Assembly: GCA_960531495.1 (NCBI GenBank)
Contig: CAUIJY010000071.1
Location: 2,294,001-2,358,000 of the forward strand
Length of the DNA stretch: 64,000 nt
Direction of reading: 5' to 3'
DNA from: Zeus faber
Taxonomy: Eukaryota > Chordata > Actinopteri > Zeiformes > Zeidae
The notes under the pieces were generated by a model. That model searched no databases, was not told the DNA's origin, and saw nothing but the letters and a program-made list of their open reading frames with translations. Shown here in pieces: positions 25,389 through 34,428 of the stretch. Position numbers and translations under genes: made by a program. Each line of letters starts with the position of its first letter. Position 1 is the first letter of the stretch.

Positions 25389-27180
25389 AGATTGAAAGTA
25401 AGAAAGATTGAAAGAAATATTGAACGAAAGATTGAAAGAAAGATTTAAACAAAGATTTAAACAAAGAAAGATTGAAAGTAAGAAAGATTGAAAGAAATAT
25501 TGAACGAAAGATTGAAAGAAAGGATGAAAGAAAGATTGAAAAAAAGATTGAAAAAAAGAAAGATTGAAAGAAAGATTGAACGACTGAAGAAAAGAATGAA
25601 AGAAAGATTGAAAGAAAGATTGAAAGAAAGAAATATTGAAGGAAAGATTGAAAGATTGAATGATTGAAAGAAAGACTGAAAGAAAGATTGACCGACAGAA
25701 AGATTGAAAGAAAGAATGAAAGAAAGATTGAACGATTGGAAGAAATATTGAAAGAAAGATAGATTGAAAGAAAGAATGAAAGAAAGAATGAAAGATTTAA
25801 AGAAAGAATGAAAGAAAGATTGAAAGATTGAAATATTGAAAGAAAGAATGAAAGAAAGATTGAGAAAAAGATTGAAAGACTGAAAGAAAGAATGAAAGAA
25901 ACATTGAAAGATTAAACAATTGAAAGAAAGATTGCAAGAAAAATGGAAAGAATGAAAGATTGAAATAATGATTGAAAGTTTGAAAGAAAGATTGAAAGAA
26001 AGATTTAAGAAAGAAAGATTGAAAGAAATATTGAAAGAAAGATTGAAAGAAATAACAAAAGAAAGATTGAAAGAAAGAATGAAAGAAAGATTGAACGATT
26101 GGAAGAAATATTGAAAGAAAGATGGATTGAAAGTAAGATAGATTGAAAGAAAGAATGAAAGAAAGATTGAAAGATTTAAAGAAAGAATGAAAGAAAGATT
26201 GAAAGATTGAAATATTGAAAGAAAGAATGAAAGAAAGATTGAAAGATTGAAAGAAAGAACGATTGAAAGATTGAAAGAAAGAATGAAAGATTGAAAGAAA
26301 GATTGAAAGATTGAAAGAAAGATTGAAAAAATGAAAGATTGAAAGAAAGAATAAAAGAAAGATTGAAAGAACGATTGAAAGATTGAAAGAAAGAATGAAA
26401 GATTGAAAGAAACATTGAAAGAAAGATTGAAAGATTGAAAGAAAGAATGAAAGAGAGATTGAAAGATTGAATGAAAGATTGAAAGATCGATTGAAAGATT
26501 GAAAGATTGAAAGAAAGATTGAAAGAAAGATTGAAAGTTTGAAAGAAAGATTTAAAGAAAGATTTAAATATTGAAAGAAATATTGAAAGAGAGAAAGATT
26601 AAAAGTAAGAAAGATTGAAAGAAAGAATGAAAGAAAGATTGAATGATTGAAAGATTGAAAGAAAGATTGAAAGAAAGAAAGATTGAAAGAAAGAATGAAA
26701 GAATGAAAGAAAGAATGAAAGAAAGATTGAAAGAAAGATTGAAAGAAATATTGAAAGAAAGAAAGATTGAAAGTAAGAAAGATTGAAAGAAAGAATGAAA
26801 GAAAGATTGAAAGATTGAAAGAAAGATTGAAAAAAGAAAGATTGAAAGAAAGATTGAAAGAAAGATTGAACGACTGAAAGAAAGAATGAAAGAAAGATTG
26901 AAAGATAGATTGAAAGAGAGATTGAAAGAAATATTGAAAGACTGAAAGAAAGAATGAAAGAAAGATTGAAAGAAAGATTGAAAGAAAGAAAGAAAAATTG
27001 AAAGAAAGATTGAAAGATTGAAAGAAAGATTGAAAGAACGATTGAAATAAAGGAGAACGAAAGAAAGGTTGATCCATTAACATCAGCACAACCCCATTGT
27101 GTTTATTGTTCTATGATAAGATTGAAAGAAAGATTGAAAATAAGATTGAAAGAAACAAAGATTGAAAGAAAGATTTAAAA
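25389..27180. repeat. GAAA/GATT array, block 2
   Basis: The same array resumes immediately after the L2 5' end, continuing the phrase broken at 22,922 (ATTGAAAGTAAGAAAGATTG then TGAACGAAAG). It becomes more irregular toward the right edge, with GAACGAAAGAAAGG at about 27,055 and a 60-bp non-repeat patch at about 27,066-27,115 before the last array words. Right-edge decay is typical of a satellite boundary. Confidence 0.93.
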
Positions 27181-27316
27181 AAAATGAGTACTAGTCACTT
27201 TTAAAAAATCATTTGTCCTATGGATTAAATGCCATACACACTTGCATCTCTCCCCTCCCACCCCACACACATTCACATGACCAATCCTCCCAACACCCAC
27301 ACACACATGCGTACAT

Positions 27317-27357
<41 letters not shown>

Positions 27358-27376
27358 CACAGGAATAAATGTACCC
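27181..27376. other. Spacer between array and gypsy element, with (CA)n
   Basis: Unique-looking sequence with an uninterrupted CA dinucleotide run at 27,319-27,354. No coding signal is visible; reading frames through it are Cys/Val repeats of the CA tract. Confidence 0.7.
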
Positions 27377-27381
27377 GTACA
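27377..27381. other. Target-site duplication GTACA, left copy
   Basis: GTACA directly precedes the TGTTAGG start of the 5' LTR and is repeated at 29,795-29,799 directly after the 3' LTR ends in TGACA. A 5-bp duplication is usual for Ty3/gypsy integrases. Confidence 0.9.
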
Positions 27382-27884
27382 TGTTAGGCCCACGGCCTCC
27401 CAGCGCCACTAGAGGCCGCCCTTGCCCCATCTGCAGCTCCCTACTCAGACCCAATTGCACACACCTGGGATCAATTACCCGCACTGTATTTAGCCCCAGC
27501 TTCCTAGCCATTCCTTGCCAGACCGTCAACTAGCTTTCCCCGAGTTGCATCGCGATTGGCTCCCTTCCTAGTTCCTAGTTCCTAGTTCCTAGTTCCCAGT
27601 TCCCAGTTCCAAGTTCCTAGTTTATGTCTTGTTGTCTCGCCTTCCCTTCACCTGTCTGTCTCCGCTTGTCGACCAGGACTCTCCACCCAGCCTGGTTCCC
27701 CGTCTCTCCACCCGGATCCTGGACCCCATCTCCTGGTCATCATCGTCCCTGCCCTGCCCTGCTCCATCCCCTCCCGACCAGGTCCCCCCGGCCAGCTCCA
27801 CCGTCCCAGTTAATAAACATCCCTTGCCTGCCTCCCGTGTCCCTGTGTCGTGCGTTTGGGTTCCTCCCTGTTCGGGTCGTGACA
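27382..27884 (+). repeat. 5' LTR of the gypsy element
   Basis: It begins TGTTAGG and ends GTGACA (TG...CA). It carries a TTCCTAG/TTCCCAG heptamer tract at about 27,566-27,620, a pyrimidine-rich middle and an AATAAA polyadenylation signal at about 27,813. It matches the 3' LTR closely from ACTAGCTTTCCCCGAG onward. The following GTACGGTCTGGCCAGG probably contains the primer binding site; I do not assign the tRNA. Confidence 0.92.
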
Positions 27885-27905
27885 GTACGGTCTGGCCAGG
27901 AAAAC

Positions 27906-28853
27906 ATGGACCCAGCCGACACAGAAGGGCTCCGCCGCGCACTCCGGGACAGAGGAGTGTTGCTTGGGCAACATGACCGGGTCCTCCGGGACATCGCGGA
28001 ACACCTCCGGACCATCTCTGCGGCCGTCAGCAGCCTGCAGGGCCCTCCGGCCCCCGTGGCCTCCCCTGCTCCTCCGACCTGCCCTCCTTCCCCCACCAGG
28101 GCTCCCAGCGCCTCTCTCGTTCCCCCTGAGCCCCACGTTCCGGCTCCAGCGCCTTACGACGGCGATTTCGGCACCTGCCGCGCCTTCCTTGTGCAGTGCG
28201 CGGTGGTTTTCCAACAGCGGCTGTCGTCGTACGACTCCGATAGTGCCCACATCGCGTTCCTCATCTCCTGCCTGAGAGGGGCGGCTCTCGGCTGGGGTTC
28301 CGCGGTTTGGAGTCAGGGGGGTCCCGTGAGTCTCTCCTACGATCTGTTTACCCGCGAAATGAGGAGAGTCTTCGACCACCCAGTTTGCGGCAAGGAGGCC
28401 GCCAGAAGACTCCTCTCCCTCCGCCAGGGTTCCCGTAGCGTCGCCTCCCTCGTCGTCGAGTTCCGGACTCTAGCCGCGGAAAGCGGCTGGAATGACGGAG
28501 CCCTGCAGGACGTGTTCCAGCGTGCCCTGAACGACGAGTTGCGGGACGAGCTGGCACGGCGGGACGAGCCCACGGACCTGGACCAACTAGTGGAGACCTC
28601 AATCCGCCTGGACAACCGGCTACGGGAGCGCCATCGCGAGAGGGAGGGGGCGAGCCTCCAGTCCGTGCCTCCCGCCTGGGCGGCCACGCCCCAGTCTCCA
28701 GCGCCCGCTACTCTTGGGCGCCGCACAAGTCCCCCGACTCTCTCCGATGCCGAGCCAATGCAGCTTGGTCGCTCCCGGATCTACCCAGAGGAGCGAGCAC
28801 GCCGCCTACAGACCGGTGCCTCTCTGTATTGCGGTCGGCTGGGACACCTCTGA
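27906..28853 (+). CDS. Gypsy Gag polyprotein, cut short in its zinc knuckle
   Basis: The start ATG (MDPADTEGLRRAL) lies 21 bp after the LTR, where Sushi-like elements start gag. About 315 codons: an N-terminal helix rich in Leu/Arg, a Pro/Ala/Ser linker (residues about 50-85), a capsid-like region with FLVQCAVVFQQ and RGAALGWG, then a basic segment with RLDNRLRERHR, and MQLGRSRI before the nucleocapsid knuckle. The knuckle begins LYCGRLGHL and is stopped by TGA at 28,851-28,853; the next codons in the same frame (ATCPV) supply the missing Cys. A single substitution has therefore truncated Gag inside C-X2-C-X4-H-X4-C. Gag assembles the retrotransposon particle; this copy would lack its RNA-binding Cys. 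Confidence 0.88.
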   Translation: MDPADTEGLRRALRDRGVLLGQHDRVLRDIAEHLRTISAAVSSLQGPPAPVASPAPPTCPPSPTRAPSASLVPPEPHVPAPAPYDGDFGTCRAFLVQCAVVFQQRLSSYDSDSAHIAFLISCLRGAALGWGSAVWSQGGPVSLSYDLFTREMRRVFDHPVCGKEAARRLLSLRQGSRSVASLVVEFRTLAAESGWNDGALQDVFQRALNDELRDELARRDEPTDLDQLVETSIRLDNRLRERHREREGASLQSVPPAWAATPQSPAPATLGRRTSPPTLSDAEPMQLGRSRIYPEERARRLQTGASLYCGRLGHL

Positions 28854-29522
28854 GCCACCTGCCCGGTCCGGCCACGAGAGGGCGACTCCTCGGTAGGGCT
28901 ACGCTCCGGCCGCTCCTTACCACGTCATCGCCCCTATGACTGCGCAATCAACCTCCTGCCAGGCGCCCCCCTCCCCTGCAGTCGCCTGTATAACGTCTCC
29001 CGGTCTGAACAGGAGGCCATGGAGACTCACATCCGCGACTCTCTCGCTGCCAGGATTACTCGTCCCTCGTTTTCTCCGCTAGGCGCAGGGTTCTTCTTTG
29101 TTGCGGAGAAGGACAAGACCCTCCGTCCTTGCGTCGATTTCAGGGGACTGAACGATATCACGATCAAAGACAAGTACCCCTTGCCCCTGATGGATTCAGT
29201 CTTCGTCCCCATCCAGGGGGCCACCCACTTTTCCAAGCTGGACCTCCGCAACGCTTACCACCTGGTCCGCATCCGCAAAGGGGACGAGTGGAAGACTGCC
29301 TTTAACACCCCGCTCGGTCACTTTGAGTACCTTGTTATGCCCTTTGGGCTGTCAAATGCCCCAGCGGTCTTCCAGGACCTAATTAACGGGAGGTTAGCAA
29401 CTAGCTTTCCCCGAGTTGCATCGCCGCGTCAGCCGCGTCAGCCGCGTCAGCCGCGTCAGCCGCGTCAGCGATTGGCTCCCTTCCTAGTTCCTAGTTCCCA
29501 GTTCCAAGTTCCAAGTTCCTAG
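28854..29522 (+). pseudogene. Gypsy pol remnant: RT fingers and palm without the YxDD box
   Basis: The frame is continuous with gag after the TGA. The end of the knuckle (CPVRPREG) runs straight into [12 protein letters not shown], the linker just before RT, so the whole protease is deleted in frame. RT then shows [40 protein letters not shown] (first catalytic Asp) and [18 protein letters not shown]. At about 29,395 the sequence drops into the middle of the 3' LTR, before the YxDD motif. The frame continues through LTR sequence as Pro-Arg-Gln repeats and stops at 29,520-29,522. It cannot be catalytic. Confidence 0.88.
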
Positions 29523-29794
29523 TTTATGTCTTGTTGTCTCGCCTTCCCTTCACCTGTCTGTCTCCGCTGGTCGACCAGGACTCTCCACCCAGCCTGGTTC
29601 CCCGTCTCTCCACCCGGATCCTGGACCCCATCTCCTGGTCATCATCGTCCCTGTCCTGCCCAGCTCCATCCCCCCCCGACCAGGTCCCTCCGGCCAGCTC
29701 CACCGTCCCAGTTAATAAACATCACTTTATTATTTGCCTGCCTCCCGTGTCCCTGTGTCGTGCGTTTGGGTTCCTCCCTGTTCTGGTCGTGACA
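29398..29794 (+). repeat. 3' LTR of the gypsy element, 5'-truncated
   Basis: It corresponds to the 5' LTR from about 27,526 onward, so about 140 bp of U3 are missing. Differences from the 5' LTR are a five-copy 9-bp insertion (29,424-29,468), fewer TTCCTAG words, and an ACTTTATTATTT insertion after AATAAACATC (about 29,720). It ends TGACA followed by the GTACA target duplication. Confidence 0.9.
29424..29468 (+). repeat. Five perfect copies of a 9-bp minisatellite CCGCGTCAG
   Basis: Five uninterrupted CCGCGTCAG units lie between GCATCG and CGATTGGCTCCC. The 5' LTR has just GCATCGCGATTGG at this place, so the repeat arose after insertion of the element. Confidence 0.95.
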
Positions 29795-29799
29795 GTACA
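29795..29799. other. Target-site duplication GTACA, right copy
   Basis: Perfect match to 27,377-27,381; it marks the right boundary of the gypsy insertion. Confidence 0.9.
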
Positions 29800-30299
29800 T
29801 CCAGTATGTATACACACACAGTCATGTTAACCTATACACTGTGGTTTAAACAGGACTACGTACTACCCATATGCACTCACAGCACTGTGTATATCCTCTC
29901 CCACCACACACATTCACATAACAAACCGTCCCGGCACACACACACACACACACACACACACAATGATGCAAGTCATATCAACACAGCTGAAGCCGCCTTG
30001 TGTTATGAATTCCTCTCATGCCGCAGCCTTCAGCTCTCCAGTAGCTCTCCAGCAGCTCCTCGTGTCCCAGCAGAGCTGCCGTGCAGTTGTTCTGCTGCTA
30101 AAGGCTGTCAACGTTCAGCGGGCGGACGCTCGTTTGCCCCCACCCTCCGAGCTCCCCTGCCATCCAGGGTCCTTCTGACCCCCCCCCCCCCCCCCCCCCC
30201 CTTTAGCAGGGAGCTTGCCATCCTGCTTCTGTGTGTGGCCAGAGTCCACCGCTGCACACATCCCCTGGCCGACACGGCCCGTTGTGTTGTTATTTTTTT
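29800..30299. other. Non-coding flank with (CA)n and a poly-C run
   Basis: It contains a (CA)n run at 29,935-29,962 and an uninterrupted run of about 23 C at 30,179-30,201 followed by TTTAGCAGG. No convincing exon is seen. The poly-C run is a plausible sequencing or assembly weak point. Confidence 0.7.
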
Positions 30300-30640
30300 T
30301 TAATAGGGGGGATAAACAAAGTGTGTGTGTGGCGGAACAATCTCACGGGTTACAGGGGCCAAGTTGGGTTCACCTGTCGACGATGACGAAGCCCGGCATT
30401 GACGTGCAAGCTTGGCGGCGGTAGTGGAGTCGGGTGGTGGGGGTAGGCAGACTCAGAGCTTTACAAGGAGCGGGGCCGGGAAATGTGGCGCACGGCTGAA
30501 GGCGACGTAGCTAAATCACCTCCACGGGGTGTTTACGGGGAAGGATCATTAGCGAGCTCGGCTACCTGCGTTACCCCTCGCTCTCCCTCCGTCAGCGTTT
30601 CGGCAGGAGTCCAGGGAGTCTGATGCCCTCATTAATAAAG
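30300..30640. promoter_or_regulatory. GC- and CpG-rich segment, possible CpG island
   Basis: In contrast to the AT-rich DNA on its right, this stretch has many CpG dinucleotides (GACGATGACGAAGCCCGGC, GGCGGCGG, GCGCACGG, GGCGACG). AATAAAG near 30,632 closes it. A promoter for a gene to the right would fit, but there is no TATA box or confirmed first exon, so this is inference. Confidence 0.3.
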
Positions 30641-32294
30641 ATTACTATCTTATCCTACAATGAATAGTAGTAATTTTAATAATTATGCCGAACAGCGATA
30701 AACTTAATCTCATTAAATTAATGCCCAATCGTTCTTCTTTACAAAGAATAATCCACGTATTCATAATAATAAATAATAATTTGGTTATCAAAATGCGTCA
30801 TTATAGACGTTTTTTTTAATATCTTAATGGTATATTTTGTACGATCACATTAACATGATGTAATAATAATTTTGGGAATGCATTATTAAAATATATTAAA
30901 ATAATTTATTTGGATGGAGTAATTTTTTGGAGAAGCTTCCGCATTGCGGGAGGAGAACGTCTGAGAGAAGCACACTATATTTACCCTATCTCCTCATGCC
31001 GTGACTGTGCCCAATATTGAAACAGCAGAAGAAGAACGGGGGCAATAAAATGGATATAGAGTAAGTGCACGAAAAAAAAATGTTTTAGAAAGTTAACTTT
31101 TCAATTGTTACACGTTTTTGCTGTTAAATGCTAGCAGTTTTGTGTTATAACACGATATAACACGGAGAGATTATGCATGCAAAAGTTAATGACTTTGTTT
31201 TATTTTATAAAGCCGTTTTTAACATGCACAGTATCTAGCTTTAGTTAAATGTGTGTTGGAGTGGAGTGTTAACTAGCATTTAGATTTAGTTTACTGTGTG
31301 TTGGTGCAGGGAGACGGTACTGTGAGAGAGAGACGGTTTTCAAACAGACAGACGGACCCGCTAGTTAAGTTTCACTTGATCGGTTCTCCACCAAAGCGTG
31401 CTGAGAGAGTCCGGACTGTTTTTTGCCAGTTTAGACTTTATTTGAAGGTACAATGGTACCTCGACTTATGACTGCATCTACTTACTAATCCAAGATACGA
31501 TAGTCGCGAAAATTAGCATCGTCTTACGACTGACTGCTCCAAGATACGACCGTGGAAATTTGTAGTTGGCGCGTCGGCGTCAGTCAGCGGGCGACCTACA
31601 TCGTGTGTGCACGTTGTTCGTGGCTTATCGATTTTTTTTTCATATTTACTGTGTTTGTGCTGTGCATTTTGTTTTTTTGTTTTTTAACTTATGAAAGCAA
31701 TATGTGCTCTCTGTCATTTGGGTGGGCCGGCTGTACAAGTGGTTGCCTGCTGAAATAGAATATTTTCTGCAATGATATCTGTTATCCTCGGGCAGTGCCT
31801 GACTTTAAGGATAAACAGTAAAAGATAACATTTATAAAGTCGCGATCATGTGGGACATCTGGAACAATCACAGCATCCCATTTTGCTGGTTCATACACAT
31901 TGCTGTATGGAGGTGATTTAGCAGCATGAGAAATGTACCACTGAATTTTGGAGTCCTAAATAGTTGTAACTGGTTCTAATGTTGTGGCTGATCGGTGTGT
32001 ATGTTGTTGTATGATGTTGTTGTGATTTTATTTTTTCCTATTGAAATAAAAAAAAAATGAAAGTCAAACCTGATTTTAAATTTCACTCATCCTTTGGTCA
32101 TGAAATGGAAAAATAATTTTTCAATTTTGATTTTTGTATCTCCAAAAAAGCAAAATTTGAAAACCACTCATACCCCATTTTTTCCATTTCTGATTCTGAA
32201 TTGAGAATAGAGTAACCAAAAGATACAGCGATTGAAAGACCTGGTCTACACTCCTAATTGTATTTGTCCTTTTACATTTCTATTTCTATCTTAG
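30641..32294. other. AT-rich DNA with no firm gene; weak exon and transposon hints
   Basis: Mostly AT-rich. Two weak signals are worth recording. At 31,050-31,066 an ATG (MDI) after a G-rich leader is followed at once by GTAAGT, like a short first coding exon with a donor; its phase does not match the exon at 32,295. At about 31,451 ATGGTACCTCGACTTATGA resembles terminal repeats of pogo/Tigger-like transposons, and CTTACGACTGACTGCTCCAAGATACGA nearby repeats part of it; no matching opposite end was found. Nothing else is supported. Confidence 0.4.
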
Positions 32295-32518
32295 AAATCT
32301 CTGAGAGAAGGAGGTGGTTACCTGAGGAGGTCCATGCGGTGGAAAAGAACCTGAAGGCTTTCATTGAAAGTGGTAAAGTGCCGGGAAGGACTGAGTGTGA
32401 TGCATGTATTAGAGCTTCACCTGAAGCTCTAAACCAGCGAAGCTGGACTGCATTGAAGTACTATGTAAAAAATCGTATCACTGCCATCCAATGCGAAAGT
32501 GCGAGAAGAATTTATTAA
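32295..32518 (+). CDS. Terminal exon of an unrecognised teleost protein, Trp/Cys-patterned basic domain
   Basis: A pyrimidine-rich acceptor (TTTCTATTTCTATCTTAG) precedes an exon open to a TAA at 32,516-32,518. Its product of about 74 residues has the pattern RRRWLPEEVHAVEKNL, PGRTECDACI, ASPEAL, RSWTALKYYVKNRI: a helical segment with a leading Trp, a C-X2-C pair and a second Trp before a basic helix. The Trp spacing is reminiscent of SANT/Myb-like helices. I recall this layout as the C-terminal module of multi-copy, possibly transposon-derived teleost proteins, but cannot verify the family. It is intact. Upstream exons were not found: the phase after the acceptor needs one carried-over base, and the MDI candidate at 31,050 leaves two. 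Confidence 0.5.
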
Positions 32519-32697
32519 TAGAGTTGTTAAAGCATTTGCTCAAACATGTTGGTTCACGTTGCTCAAAAATGTTGGTTCATTTGATGCAACTTCATTTTTG
32601 ATGATGTTTGTGTTGTTCGTTGGCATCCTGAGTACCCAGGTATACACTGGAGTTCAACTAGTTATTGATTTTATCAGGCGAAAACATTGATAATTAG

Positions 32698-33166
32698 TAG
32701 TTAGGTGCAGTCAAAGGCCGCAAGTCAATTCATCTGCTGATAACAACTGACTCTACGGTGGCCAACGGGAAAACTCTACAACTAAAGAAAATACATGTAA
32801 ATAGACAAAACGCAAGCAAATTTAGAAAATGTCATCATCAATTTGACAACACAGGCAACAACACAATGGAAAAGTTCACGAAGGAACAAACTTAAAATAA
32901 AAACATCAAGAAATGTTTGTGTATCATATCTGATATATTCCCCAAATGAAGTGTCCGTGGTGAATTGCTTTTAAGTTTGTTTCTGTGCAAATGTTTCCAT
33001 TGTTTTGCATCTCTTGCCTGTGTTGTCAAATTGATGATGATGTTTTCTGAATTTGCTTGTGTTTTGTCTATTTGCAGTGAGTTTTCCTGCCGACCACCGT
33101 AGGGTAGGTTTTTATCAGCAGATTAATTGAAAATGGATAGTTAGGTGCAGGCAAAGGCCAAAGGTC
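32698..33166. repeat. 29-bp direct repeat bracketing a foldback element
   Basis: TAGTTAGGTGCAGTCAAAGG at 32,698 is repeated as TAGTTAGGTGCAGGCAAAGG at 33,138; the similarity spans about 29 bp on each side and abuts the inverted arms. That is far longer than a normal target duplication, so the flanks may belong to the element or record a local duplication. Confidence 0.75.
32727..33128. mobile_element. 402-bp foldback (long inverted repeat) element
   Basis: The left end AATTCATCTGCTGATAA and right end TTATCAGCAGATTAATT are inverted copies. Pairing continues inward for about 175 bp per arm, for example CTACGGTGGCCAACGGGAAA against TTTTCCTGCCGACCACCGTAG, and TTTGACAACACAGGCAACA against TTGCCTGTGTTGTCAAA. 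A spacer of roughly 70 bp is left. There is no coding capacity. It looks like a MITE or foldback element; transcribed, it would form a long hairpin. Confidence 0.8.
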
Positions 33167-33169
33167 AGG

Positions 33170-34038
33170 GTTTACCACCATACTACTCTTCCCCCGCGTG
33201 AATACATTGCACTTTTTCTTTGTTACAAAGCATATCAGGAGACTTACTAAGCCCTGTGTGAGCCCTTGTTTGTTTTCTTGTGCCATCTGCTCCTTTTTAT
33301 TTTATAATAAATAATTGTAATTTTTTATCTACCTTTTGTACAGTGGGTGTAGGTTTATTCCCCGTTCGATTAAGTTTGGAAGAAAATATTATACTGTCAA
33401 AACCATCAAATTCAATAACAATTTATTCTGTGCTCTCTTTTAAAGTATATGTGGTATTTGTCATACTTATCTGGAAATCAATTGATGAACCGGTATTTAA
33501 GTCGAAAATGATCTGCATAATATGCTCAAATTTACTACATTTACTTACAGCGTGCCTAGGTAGAAAAATAATCTTTACTTTCCAATTTTTGATATGTTTA
33601 AGTGGTGTTGGCCTGAGGCCTGATTTCTTAAATTGGTTGTATATCCTTTCAAATTAATAATTGTACTTTTGGAAGGTTTATATTTTTCAATCAGAATCTG
33701 ACCTATTGATTAAAAAAAGTGTTCAGTGTCAAAGTTTGCATGTCAATAGACCATAACATGGTGGGTCCCCTGTGTAATCAAAAAGTCAGGTGGGGTTCCC
33801 ATGAGGCTCAAAAATTCAGGTCTAAAATCTTTTTGAGGGTTATCATTTTTTAAAGTAGTTTTTGTATCATCAAAAAATGATCCGTGATTTATGTACTCAA
33901 CACTAAACGTTTTACGAGACACAAGGACGCGTTAGCATGGGGTATGCCACGTGAAAACCCCAGCATGCAATGGGGGGCGTACCTTCGTATTCCTGTCTAT
34001 TATTTGTCCGCATTTTGTTAATTGTTTATATTCTTGTT
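33170..34038. other. AT-rich DNA, nothing recognised
   Basis: No exon, RNA gene or repeat was recognised. Reading frames here are short, AT-driven and lack domain character. AAACGTTTTACGAGAC and the GC-richer patch at about 33,930-33,990 show no clear feature. Confidence 0.6.
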
Positions 34039-34115
34039 ATTTACATTTACATTTACATTTAGTCATTAAGCAGATGCTTTTATCCAAAGCGACTTACAAG
34101 GGAGAATAACATTCA
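34039..34115 (-). mobile_element. L2 LINE 3'-end fragment
   Basis: TTACATTTACATTTACATTT followed by AGTCATTAAGCAGATGC and CTTTTATCCAAAGCGACTTA reproduces the extreme 3' end of the L2 copy at 22,923 (antisense). Similarity stops after GGAGAATAACATTCA. It is either a severely 5'-truncated LINE or the tail of a SINE that borrows the L2 3' end. Confidence 0.85.
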
Positions 34116-34428
34116 AGCAACAGCTATTTCTCTACATTCTGCTGGTACTTGTAGAGTTAATTGACTAACCGATATGATGGTCTATAGACCAATCAATAGA
34201 AAAAATAGTTTCACCTTTACAGCCAGCAGTAAGGTTTTTGGATGCTTTAAATTGCAGTACACTTGTTCTAGAAAATGATCAGTTTCTAAGTTATGGAGCC
34301 ATTTCAAAATGTTATTGTCGAATAAGTGTCTTGTGCTGTTCTTATTTATCTATTGTGCCTCAACACTTTTAGAAGCCTCGTGGAAAGTCAGTAGTATTTA
34401 TTTTGGGTTTTTGTCTGTTAAGAAACAG

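Larger units (their letters stand above)
27382..29794 (+). mobile_element. Ty3/gypsy (Sushi-like) LTR retrotransposon, internally deleted
   Basis: The element runs from the 5' LTR (27,382-27,884) through gag and part of RT into a truncated 3' LTR (about 29,398-29,794), with GTACA on both sides. At about 2.4 kb it is less than half of a normal element. Protease, the second half of RT, RNase H and integrase are gone, along with about the first 140 bp of the 3' LTR. Gag and the RT remnant share one reading frame interrupted by a single TGA. The Gag style (Pro-rich N-terminus, capsid, MQLGR then one CCHC knuckle) is that of Sushi-like fish elements, the group related to mammalian RTL/PEG10 genes. 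Confidence 0.92.

Noticed and set aside
271-27089. Dozens of long minus-strand reading frames rich in Phe, Ser, Leu, Ile, Gln and Asn
   Set aside because: They are the translation of the TTTC/AATC complement of the simple repeat, whose words contain no stop codon. Composition is periodic, frames overlap each other, and frame length follows repeat purity and not gene structure.
27319-27354. Cys/Val repeat frame over the CA tract
   Set aside because: Microsatellite translation, not a protein.
27740-28947. Long frames on the minus strand and in other plus frames opposite the gypsy gag
   Set aside because: Shadows of a GC-rich gag; no motifs, while the gag frame has recognisable capsid and zinc-knuckle features.
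30542-30556. GGAAGGATCATTA, identical to the 3' end of 18S rRNA
   Set aside because: The upstream sequence does not match 18S rRNA and there is no ITS or 5.8S on the right; a 13-nt chance match.
31552-31758. 68-residue hydrophobic frame resembling a membrane peptide
   Set aside because: It lies in T-rich sequence downstream of a possible transposon end; the hydrophobicity comes from TTT-rich codons and there is no support for a gene.
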